From: Delphinapterus leucas
Lineage: Eukaryota > Chordata > Mammalia > Artiodactyla > Monodontidae
Direction: 5' to 3'
NCBI RefSeq assembly: GCF_002288925.2
Contig: NW_022098092.1
Location: forward strand, 497,498 to 561,497
DNA length: 64,000 bases
The first letter of the stretch is position 1; every line of letters starts with the position of its first letter. Made by a program: the position numbers and the translations under genes. Below are positions 12,101 through 24,069 of the stretch, piece by piece. The notes beneath the pieces are model-generated. The model saw only the letters and a list, made by a program, of their open reading frames with translations. It ran no database searches and was not told the origin of the DNA.

Positions 12101-15100
12101 GTGAGGGGCCCCCACCCACCCAGAGGGGTGTGGGCAGAAGTGTATATTGGAAAGGCCTCCCTGGCTACAGGGCAGAGACTGGAGGAAGGGGGTCCAGGTA
12201 GAAGGCAGCTACAATAATATCAGGCACTGAAATAAGAATGTCCCAGTAAGGATGGAGTAAAAGGGGCAGACTGGAGAAATGAGGGCTGGCGGGAGTTGCA
12301 GGCTGGCTCTGACAGGTGAGGGACCAGAGCCAGAACTCCTCATGCTTGGCAGCACCCAGTTCCCCAAGCACCACCTATCTGGGGTGAGGCGGGGGCCAGG
12401 CAGAGCTGCACGTCATCTCCAGAATCAGTCATGGGGGCATCGACAGCCTAGGCCCCGGGGGACAGCATAAGCTCTGAGCAGAAATGTGGGATATGAGACA
12501 GGGCCTCTGCCTGGGACCAATTTTGCAATGAATAACTCAGACTGTTTGGAGTTAATCAAGTGAACAAAAAAGGACCACAGGGCACCACACATTCATATGC
12601 TTTTTTGCACTCTCATAGTTCAAAAACAGCTTTGATTGTAATAATATAATTAGTTAAATGATTCATCTGTAATATCCCAAATTCATCTGTTTTTAGATTT
12701 CAACATCCTATATCTCATTTTCATCTGAGCCTTGCAGTGCTTCTCCCCATCTCCCCATATTCTGGGTGGAGCAGGGAAGGGATGAAAGCAGATTTTCCAA
12801 GCCCCACTAATGGCCCCCAGATTGGAACCTTGGGGAGCCACAGCCAGGCCCCAGGGAAAGGGCCACCGTGCTGGCCTTTCCTCCCTCCTCCCCAGGGTCC
12901 CTCGAAAGCCCAGGACAGGTGCTCCTTCACCCAGGCTCCTTGCCTTGGGCCCATGCTTTATACCATGTCCCTCAAGTGTCACATGTGGGGCAACCAAAGG
13001 ACCAGAGGGCTGAGCTGCTGCTCCTGCCCCCGGTTCCCAGATGCCCTGCTTACCCTCGGCAGCCTTTTGCATCGTCCTGGCAGTGGCCCGGGAGCCCCCA
13101 GCCCCAGATACAAAGCTCCGAGGGAGGTGCCATCTTCCCACATCCAGCTCTGGGATTGCTATCAGCAGGGACAGACCATGGAGGGCCAGCAGAAGTTGGT
13201 CCTGCCCTTTGCAGGTGTGACTGTGACAACATCTTTGCTGGCCCCTCTTCCCACTTCCCCCAGGCAGCAAAGCACCCTCACCCCCTCCCCCCACAGGAAG
13301 AACATGTTCACAGACCTGCACTAAGCCACTGGGACAAACTCAGGTCCTCCAAGTAAATAGATTTGAGAGAAAGCAGTTATTTGGGGTATGAAGCTGGTCC
13401 ACCCAGCTCCTCCTGAAATCAGGGATTGGCCCCCTGTCCTGCCCATGCAGTGAAGAGAGAGTGGGCTTTGGGGCTCCGCAGACCGTGTGATCTCAGGCAT
13501 GTCCCTAACCCCTCTTCAGCCATTGGGGGAGCCAGGTAATTGACTCCATGAGAGCCCTAACACTGGACATACAGGCTGGGTTCAGTGACAGTTCTTGCCA
13601 CCGTGATGATCACTGACCCCAGCAGGGGGAGCCCTTGAGTGTCCCCAGTGCCCAGCTCCCAGGATGTGGCCCAGGGGGCAGGAGTCAGTGGGTGCCTATG
13701 ACAGCCGTCAACAGGTCAAGAGTGCCCTCTGGTGCTCCCAGGCCAGGCACAGGCATCAGTAGGAAACTGGACATTCATTCATATAAGAGTTCCCTTGACA
13801 GCTGGTTCACTCAACAAATATTTACTGTGTTCTCACTATGTATGAGGCGCTTTGTTTGGCATTTGGGATACAATTAGTGAGAAATACATCTGGAGTCCCT
13901 CCCCCCGTGGAGGCTGTGATTGAGTGGGAGAGAGAATCAAAATTCAGGGCCAGGAAGGAACAACAGGTTGCTGCGAGTGTATTTGACCTGGGCCTGGCCT
14001 GGTGGGAGTCGGGGTACCGACTCCCAGGAAGGGAGGTGTGAGCTGAGGTCGGAAGGCCAAGTAGGGGCTGACAAATGGGAGCTTTGGGGGAATGTCCAGA
14101 GAGAGGGTACACCCAAGACAGGCCAGGCTGGGAGGGAACAGGAGAGTGGGGTCAGGGGCCAGCAGCCATGGAGTACCCAGCTTCATTGAGCAAGTGGTTG
14201 CTTCCCTAAGGGACCACAAGGTGGAGGGAACTTGCAGTAGCATCCAACCTGGGAAGGTCCAGGCTTAAACAAAAACTTTGCAAACCTATCAGGCTGCCCA
14301 GGAAGCAGTGAGTTCCCCGTCATTGGAGGTATACAAGCCAGGGCTGCATACCCACCTTTCAGGAGGGACATCTAGGGAGAGGTTGGCCCCAGTGGGTCAT
14401 CTTCCGTACAAGAGCGGGTTCTTCCACTAATGGGTCCTCCCTTTTGGGCTACTTAGACCCAAACTCAGTGGGACAGGATGGCACGAGCCCAGCCGGGGAA
14501 GGGGGCACTTCAAAGATTCACAGACATCCCTCAGAACCAGGCCTCTAGTGGGCACTGGAGCCTCGGGGACAGTCACAGTGGGGAGGGGAGGCATTGGGAA
14601 GACAGAGCAGAGGGTCAGTAACGGAGGAACTATGTGGAATGAGGGGGAGTTGAGGAAGACTTCTCAGAGGTTACACGTGAGTCTGGAAGGAGGACCGTGG
14701 AGGCAGAGGAGGGGTCCTTGAATGTCAGGCCAAGGGGCACTGCGACTCTGCCCTGAGGGTGGGGGTGAGGCTGTATTAGGTGCTGACGAAGCCAGAGAGG
14801 GATGGTGAGGTGGGAAGCGTGCGGGGTTTAGGCAGGAGATTTAGGCTTATGTCCCAGGCCAAGATGGCCATGCCTGGCCTCCCCAAGCTTCAGTTTCTTC
14901 ATCTGTGGAATGGAGGTAATAATGGCACCTGCCTAACAGGGCTGTGCTCAGGGTCAGTGACATCCAGATGAGAAGGCAAATATGTATGTCTTTTAGTTCT
15001 ACCCCTTTTCCTGGATTCTTACCCCAAAACTGGCCCAGCACATTACAGTCACACTCATTCAACCCTTTTGTGTGCCAAGCTCCAGGCTGGGCACTGTCAT

Positions 15101-18100
15101 CTATAGGAAACCATTCCATCCACACCACACCCACTCTCCAGAGGAGGAAACAGGCTCCAGGGAAGTTAAGCAGTTCACTCCAAGGTCTGCCAGGTAAAAA
15201 CAAAACAATCAGAATGACCCCTGCTCCTTCGCTGTGTAGGAAGGATGGGCATGTGGGGATAGGAGGCAGGGAGGCTGGTGGACACTGGTCCAGAAGAGAG
15301 GCCAAGTCCTAGGCAGGGGTGAGTGGGGGAGTGGATGTGGACGTGGTTTGGAGAGATGGTTCAGAGCTAGAATTGCAGGCTCACAAGCTCATTGATACAT
15401 TCCAGGGGCCAGCCAGGTGAAGAAATAGGGGAAACTGGCTGGGTGCAGGAGAGTGTAAGGAAAAGTTGGGCTTGGGATGAACTGGGGGGATACATGCCCA
15501 TCTAAAGGGGGTGCTGCAGCTCAGCCCAAGCAGGTCGATCATTACCACATCTCCTAACATATCAAGAGAAGCTGGAGGGACTTCCCTGGTGGTGCAGTGG
15601 TTAAGAATCTGCCTGCCAAGGCAGGGGACACAGGTTCTATCCCTGGTCTGGGAAGATCCTACATGCCACGGAGCAACTAAGCCCATGCACCACAACTACT
15701 GAGCCTGTGCTCTAGAGCCCGTGAGCCACAACTACTGAGCCCACATGCCACAACTACTGAAACCCATGCACCTAGAGCCCGTGCTCCACGAGAGGAGCCA
15801 CTGCAATGAGAAGCCTGCGCACTGCAACAAAGAGTAGCCCCTGCTCGCCGCAACTAGAGAAAGCCCGCACGCAGCAACAAAGACCCAACGCAGCCTGGAA
15901 GGAAGGAAGGAAGGAGGAAGGGAGGGAGGGAGGGAGGGAAGGAGGGAGGGCAGAAGGAAGACGTAAGTTTATTTTTTAAAAAAAGAGAGAAGCTAGAAAT
16001 ACAAGTTTTATACAAAATCTTTGGATTCTTAAGGATTCCAACCAATCCATGAACAGTGGGTGACAATTGTGTCATCCATGGAAACCAAAGAGGGCCTACC
16101 CCAAAGCCCAGGGTTTCAGAGATGCTGGAAATTCAAACATGAGTGAGGATGGGAGGAAGCAGGCGAGTGGACCCACAGACTAAGGCTCAGGGCAAAAGGG
16201 CAGATCAGGAGCGTGGCCTGGGGCATCAGGGGTCCCTGCAGAGCACCCGCTGTCGCCTCTGTGTCTGTTATGAGTTCTCTCAGTCACTCTGTCCCCTGGT
16301 GTCTTGGTAATGCTGTGTCTCAGTCCCACCGCCTGAGCTGGGCTGTCCTAGGCAGGCCACTCCCCTTTAGACTGCCTCCATCATGTAGTTCCAGCCACAA
16401 TGGGACTGTCACCCTTCTGATCCATCCTGCTAGATCTTCACCCTAGCAGAGGCTGCCACCAAAATGGGTGCCTCAGCCTGTCTGCTATTTCCATTGCCTT
16501 CCATCAGACCAGCCCCATGTGCCTGAGCTGGAGATACCAGGCTAGAGGCAGCTCTCAGCAGACAAGCTCCATTCACTGATCCAGCTTCCATCCTCCCACA
16601 CCCAATGGGAGTCAGGTCCGTTACTACCCTTCACCCCACCCTGGAACAATTTTTCATGATACCTAACAGGGTAATCATGTACAGGCAAATGTGTAATTTA
16701 AGCAGGTAGTTTGGGATCAATTCAAAGGCATAACACCATCTCTTCTAGCCATGATGTATAACAGACATACATGTAATTGCTTCCAGTGCATATGCAAGAT
16801 ACTCACTGAGCGTGCCCTCTCTGCAGAATAGAAGCCAACTGGCTTTCTGGCCTCACAGAATCATAGACCTAAAGGGACCTAGAGATTTTCTAGGCCAAGG
16901 GTTACAAACCCAGATGCCCCTACAGAGCTGGCAGGTCACCTCAGCAGGATAGCAGGCCAGGTGTGAGGCACTAGGGTGGGGTGGAGCCTGTAGCCCTGGG
17001 GCAGTGCCCAGCTAAAGGAACACTTGACCCAGCAGGTATTGCCAAGCACGTGGACCCAGGGTGCAAGATCTTCAACTTTTCAAGGAAAGTCCATACTCCA
17101 GATGTTTATGTGAAACGTCACAATTTTTAAATGTTGCAATTAATTTGGTTAGTTTTCCTTTTTTTTTTTTTAAGTGCATGGACCAAACCAAACCTGGCTC
17201 CAGGCCAGCCCTGCCCTCTCCTGTACAGACGAGGAGTGGAAGGGGGCAGCGTGGGCAGGCCAAGGAGCAAGTGAAGGGCAGGGCTCTGACCTCGGCAGGC
17301 TCCTAGGTCCCCACCAAGCTAAAGCCCTCACAGCTTGCTATGAGTTAGATGCAGTAGGTGACTGCAGAGCCCACTCTACAGAGGGCCCCAGATCCCAGGA
17401 AGGGGATCCCCAGGAGGAACCCTGTGCCACCACCAAGGCACGAGCTGCAGCCAGGCTGGGCGTAAAAATTGGGGGTCCTTTCTTCCCTTACCCTACGGTG
17501 GAATTCAAGTCTGGGAAATTGCTAAGCCCGGACAGTCTTGCTGTGGCCCATGTGTGTACAAACAGCCTGGCCTGAGAAATCAGAACCACATGGTGCTGAC
17601 CTGCCCAAGGGGGCTTCCCACCCACCCCCTTGCCCACTGGACAGCCCTAATGAGACAGCCTTTGCACAGGAATGTGCACGCCCCAGGCTGGGACCCCAGG
17701 CCCCAACAGCCTTGTAATTTGATGAATTGTCAGCGTCTGGGCCGTAATTACTGGGCCCTGGACTGATAATCCTGGTAAGCCCCCTCATCCAGGGGCCCTG
17801 TTCTGGTGCATTGGAGGGCTCCATTCCCCAAGGGGAGCTGTCAGCATTAATTACAACCAGAAAACAAGATAGTCACCCAGCTCCGGCCAGTCTGAGCATT
17901 TACTCCTGTCTCCGTCTAAACACAACCAGTGTACTGATTTACTTCAGTTCAACAGATACTCTTGCCAATTGGGAGGGCTGAGCCATAGCTGACAGGGAGG
18001 AACAGAACCAGCCAGCCCTGTACAGAGGAAATGGTTGACACTTCTTTGCCTCAGGGTTCCTCCAAGGCTTTGTTCCAGTGATGGAGTCGGCATACTCCAT

Positions 18101-21100
18101 GGCCCATACTTACTTCCCCAAGAAACCTCCCCTCTTTTGCCGTAGTAGTTAATATTTCTCAGAAGATGACTCCATGGAACCCTGCTTAGGAAATAACCAA
18201 TAGGGTGACAGAGGGAGGGAGCAAACCCATGAAGGTAAGAGATGACAGCAGTGGCACAGCCTGGCGTCCCATTGCCAGCCACTAGGAAGGCCACACAAAG
18301 ATCCCTCCCCAGCACTGCCCACCCGAGAGCCAGTGCAGACTCTACCTCTGTGTCCACTTCCCTGTAGGGTCTCATGACTTGGGTTGCTCTGAAAGAGGAG
18401 ACAAAGGAGACTAACCTGGGACCCATGTTGAACTTGTCATTTGAGAGAAGGACAAGACCTCCATTTTACGGCTGAGGAAACCGAGGCTCTGGGCTGCTCA
18501 GGTCCCTGAGCGAGGCAAGGGGCATGGGCCAGCACGGGGGCTCTGTCCTCCTGGCGTGCGATTCAGCGCACCACAGGGTTTTGTTTGCTTCCACACATCC
18601 GAAAGCATCCTGGAGCTCAACTGATCTGCACCAGGGAGGAGTGATTTAAAGCAGAACCCAGGCTTGTAAACAGCTGTGGGGCTTCGTGGAGGGCAGAAGG
18701 GGATGAAAACCTCTGGTGAATTCCACAGCTTTGATCAGGCAGGGGAGGCAGCCGGCAGGAACCGAGCACCTCCAGGCATAGTGCTGTGGCATCTGACTCT
18801 CAGGATCACCCATTCTGTGGAAGCTGAGGCTCAGAGAGGGGATCTGAACCCAGGGAAGGCCCAAGCCCTGCCCTCACTCCATGGGCTTCCCAGTGTCGTT
18901 CCTTCCGCTCCTCTGGTAGGCGACCCAGGGGGAGCGGAAGCTGGAGCGGCTGATGGTCGGGGGAAGGGGAGGGCTGCCTTGATGGAATAAGACCCCATGC
19001 CACCAAGGCCATACCTCCACCCAGTCTGGGGCTCTGCTCGTCCAGATGGCCTGGCTTCCCAGAACCAGCTTGTCAGCTGCTGGGGCACTCAGCCTAGACC
19101 TTGCCCTGCCTTGGTCCAGCCTGACTACTGTACCCACCCCATGTTTGTCTTTGGCTCCCATCTGACCAGCCCCTGACCCTTCCCTCCTCTCAGAGCACCC
19201 AGAGCCAGGCTTGGGCCTCCCTCCAACACATGGAAACACCTGGTTCATAGATGGTCCACACAGCCTGCCATCAGAGTTGCTTTGCTAGGACTCAGCCAGG
19301 CCCTGAGATGAGAGAGCCCAGTGAGGCTGGGAACATTGCCCTCCGGGAGACCCACAAGCAGAATGATGGCTCAGGCAAATCTTGCAGGAAAGAAACCTAT
19401 TTCATAGGGTGTAACCCCTTATTTGACCATAGTATTCCCTTCCCCAGGCAAGCCTGTTACACCCTGCAAGACACTGTTCCTTGGACACCAGTTTGGGAAA
19501 GGCAGTATGTAGAGGCAGGGCCCATCCTCTAAGGTTCACAGCCCAGGGCCCAACCTCCCCCAGCATAAGAGGGGTCAGAATCATGCCCCAGAGCTAGGCA
19601 GGTCCATCTGACTCCAAAGCCAGGCTGTTTCCTCCTCCACCCAACCCTTCTGTGAGTCCCCTCTTCAGTGACTCCCGGTCACCACTGGTCACCTATCAGC
19701 CTCTCCAAGGGTCAGCTGTTTCCCCAGAGAGAGAATTCAAGGGCCTGGGCACAGCCTTCTTGCCTAGGTGTCACCAGAGGTGAGCCCAGAGCCACCTCCT
19801 CAGACTAAGGCCATGGCTGTGGGTCAGCTCCACCCACAAGGCTGGGCCAGCACCCTCTGGTCTCTAAACATTTGCACGTGGGCATTCTGTGTTTGCCAAG
19901 GGAATCTTCTTGGCATCATATCTAGCCACATACAGCTCCAATCTTGGGTTCCCAGGGAATTCGAGGTGACTTTCCTTCAGCCCTGCGATGGGCGTTTCCA
20001 AGATTGCTGCTCTTAATGCCCCTTCTTGCCATTATTCAGAAACTACAGACTTTATTCATGTTTTTAAAACTCCAAGACCTGGGGCAAGGGCTCTGTGATC
20101 CCAAATACAGGCAGGGCCCTGGGTGGGAAACTTGGTTTTCTGCCACTTACAGGGCTTCTCACAAACGAGAAAGCTGGGGACCAAGGCTGCACCATCAATG
20201 CGCCATCGAGGACAGTCTTGGAGTTGGCAGAGGGGAGCATCCTGCCTGGAAGGCAGGATTCACTCTCAGGAAGGGGCAGCTGAGGTCTAACGCTCTCAGA
20301 GACAGCTGGTGGCACTGATTTTTTCCCCTCTGGGGTCAAAGCCAAGGCAACATCCTCGGGCTCCCTTCTGCAGTGGACACTTCTAGAAAAGCAGGGCACC
20401 ATGGCGCTGCATGCTTCACGTCAGCTGGAACTGGCCCTGGCAGAGGGTCAAAGTGAAAGAGGGTCCAGGGAGCCCTTGCCCAGGGAGGGTCTGCTCAGTG
20501 AGGGAGACAGATGTACCAGGAATCCTGGAAAGAAGGCGAAGCCTATGAACCTTCTCCCTAGGTTCCCTGGACAGCCATCTGTCACCCCCACTACCCTGTG
20601 CTGCAGAAGAGGGAGCACTCCATAGGGAGTGGAACCTATTTCAAGCCCTTGGACAATCCCACTGACTCAGCTTCTTCATCTGCAGGAGGGGGCGTGGTAC
20701 CCGTCTCCCAGGGCCGTGGCAAGGGCAAACCCCGTGAGGGATGCAGAGTCAAGTCCAAAGCGAACCCTGCTCTGTGTCCTGGCCTTTATCAGGGACACCT
20801 TGGACTCATCACGCTGTCCAGTTCCGAGGCCTGCTCATGTCGCAGCTGCTGCTGGTGACTTAGCAGTGAGGCCTGCTGTGTTCTCCCTCCTGACATATGA
20901 AGAAAAGAGCTTTATTTAGTTCTAAGCTGCACCTTAGTCTCCTTTTTTGTTTGTTTTGTTTTGTTTTTTTTCTTGTGATGAGGACTTTTAAGATCTACTC
21001 TCTTAGCAACTTTCAAGTATACAATACAGTAGTGTAAACTAGAGTCCTCATTGCTGTACATTACATCCCTAGAACTCTTGTAACTAGAATGTTGTACCTT

Positions 21101-21359
21101 TTGACCCCTTCATCCATTTCACCCACACCCACACCCACACCCACGCCCCCTTCCTTCTGGCAACCTCCAATCTGTTCTCTGTATCTAGGAGCGTGGGTTT
21201 TCTTGCTGTTGTTTTGTTTTAGATGCCACATATAAGTGAGATCATGTGGTATTTGTCTTTCTCTGCCTGACTTTTTTACTTAGCATAATGCACCTCAAGT
21301 TCCATCCATGTTGTTGCAAAAGGCAAGATTTCATTCTTTTTTATGGCTGAATAGTATTC

Positions 21360-21397
<38 letters not shown>

Positions 21398-24034
21398 CAC
21401 ATCTTCTTTATCCATTCATCCATCCATGGACACTTAGGTTGTTTCTATGTCTTGGCTATTGTAAATAATGCTACAGTGGGGGTACAGATATCTTTCCAAA
21501 TTACTGTTTTCATTTTCTTTGAATAAATACCCTGAAGTGGAATTGGTAGATCATAAGGTGGCTTTATTTTTTATTATTTGAGGAACCTCCATACTGTTTT
21601 CCATAGTGGCTGCACAATTTACATTCCCACCAGTAGCACACAGGGCTTCCTTTTTCTCCACATCCTCACCAACACTTGTTACTTCTTGAAAAGGAAGGAG
21701 CTTTACTTAGTTCTAAACTGCATCTTAGTCTCTTTTTAATTTCCATCTGCATTATGGCTTTTTTTAATCCATGCAGAATAGAGAGCGGCAAAGTTTGCAC
21801 TGTGTTTGGGCTCAGGTCAGCAGGATGGACAGACACATGCAGGGCCTGGGCACAGAGTCTGCAGTGGCAACCACACTGGACAAGGTGACTGGGGGCCCGT
21901 GGGCAGGCGAGATCCGGTGGGCAATGGTACAGAGCAGGGAAGGTTTGAACAGAAGCATGCAAGGGCAGACAAGAGGGGAAAGTGGCCAGAGGCCAGGCAA
22001 GACCCCTGCCGCGGCTTGGGTGTAGTGTGGACACAGAACTGAAGTGCCTGCCATGTCGGCTCCAGCCCCCACTTCTTCTGGCTGCATGGCCTGGGGCAAG
22101 GCCTTCCCCTCACTGGGCCTCAGTTTCCTCCTCTGTAAGATGGGTGTGATAAGACCTTCCTTACACAGGGCTTCTGTTGTGATTCAGGCAGAGTGTGGAG
22201 GCCACCAATAGCCCCCAGAAGAGACCCAGGATGGGACTGGGCCCTCTGTGTTATGGCAGCTGAGAGGGCTAGGGTGAGGGGTCCCCCATAGAGATGCCCA
22301 GAGGGACATGGCCCTGAGGAGGCCTAGCAGGGCCTGAGCATGGGGGGTAGATGAGGGGCAGGACCTACTTTTAGAGGACTGCTAAAGGGAAAATGCTTTT
22401 CATACGGATCCAGGTCAGGACAGCCAGGAGCTGGCCCAAGGAGACAGGCCGGCTAGGGCAGCTTCTGATGAGCTGCAGATGGCGGGGACCGAAACTGCAC
22501 CTGACCAGGAGCCCCCAGAGCCTGGGCCCCCAAGACCTTGGAATGGCCCCACTCCCCCTCTTCTGGGACCCTAGCTGCCCCCAGGCCATCACCCTGACAT
22601 CCAGACCCTCAACTGAATGTGAAGGGAATGGCCAGAAGCACTTAGGAGACCAATTTTCAGAATTGCCCTGGTTTCCTGCCAGAAGCACTTAGGAGACCAA
22701 TTTTCAGAATTGCCCTGGTTTCCTGCCTGGAGTGAGGCCCTTGAGTGAGGGCACCAAGGAGCAGTCGCTCTCACAGCATCTGGGGAATCTGCAGATGGCT
22801 GTCGGCCAGGGCAGTCTGGAGACCCAGCCAGGGAAACTGGCTGTTTACCACTGGACCCAGCAGGCAGGTGGACCCAGTCCATGGCACCCCCATTGGATTC
22901 CTCTACACCTCCACAAGGGTATAGAGGAATCCAGTGAGGCTTTGTCAGGTGGGTGGACAGTGGGAGCTTTTGGGCAGCGGTCACCAGTCGTCTGAAGATA
23001 CCACAAAGCCCCCAGACCACTGAGAGGCCCCAGCTCTCTAGACCCACCCTTGTATTATTTGACTTTTGCCTTCAAAGACCACAGCAGTGCAGGGAGCTAA
23101 GAGCTTTCAAGACTCTTCCTGTTATGTCTTAGTTCAGGCTACTCTAAGAAAGTACCATAGACTGCATGGCTTATAAACCACAGAAATCTATCTCTTCAGT
23201 TCTGGAGGCTGGGAAGTCTGAGATCAGAGTGCCAGCACAGTCGGGTTCTGGTGAGGGCCCTCTTCTGGGCTGCAGACGTTCAACTTCTCACTGTGTTCTC
23301 ACATGTTGGGGAGAGAGGGCCAGAGAGCTCTCTGGGGTCCTTTTTATAAGGGCACTAATCTCATTCATGAAGGCTCCACCTTCATGACCTAATCACTTCC
23401 CAAAAGCCCCACCTCCACATACTATCACATTGGGGGTTAGGTTTCAACATATGAATTTGGGGGGGACACATTCAGTCCCTAACAAGTTACAAGTGACAGA
23501 AACTCAATTCAAACTGGCTTAAGGAAAGAAATGTATTCGCTGACAAACAGAAAGAAGTATGCAGAGATAGTTTCAGCTTCAGGCCCTTTGCGTGCCTTTC
23601 TCTCTGTCTCTCAGCTCTGCCTTCCTCTCTGTTGGCTCTTTCTCAAGCCATGTGGTGCCCCCAGGAGCTCCAGGATTAGCCCCATCAGGAGAAAAGAATC
23701 CTCTTTTTTCTAAAGCTCCACCATTCAAAGTCCCAGGCATGACACTCATACCTGAACTACTCACCCTGGCCGAGGGAATATGGTCACATGTCCAAACCCT
23801 ATGGGGTGGATGGGGGTGGCTTTGGAGAAGAAACGGGCTCTGTTATCAGAGGAGGGGATTCTGGACAACAAACAGCACAGAGATGCCCCCACCCTGAGTC
23901 CACGTGAAATGTACCCAAGACCATGGGCTCGGGGCAGGCTTTGGTCTCTTGTCACTCAATTGTGCCTCTGGGTTGAAAAACACAGAAGAAATGCCTTTCC
24001 TGTGTGTAACCTCTGTGCTCTCTCACTCTCTCTC

Positions 24035-24069
<35 letters not shown>

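Noticed and set aside
12683..13321. 212-codon open frame on the - strand in the large intron
   Set aside because: GC-rich chance frame without recognisable motifs, splice support or homology that I can name.
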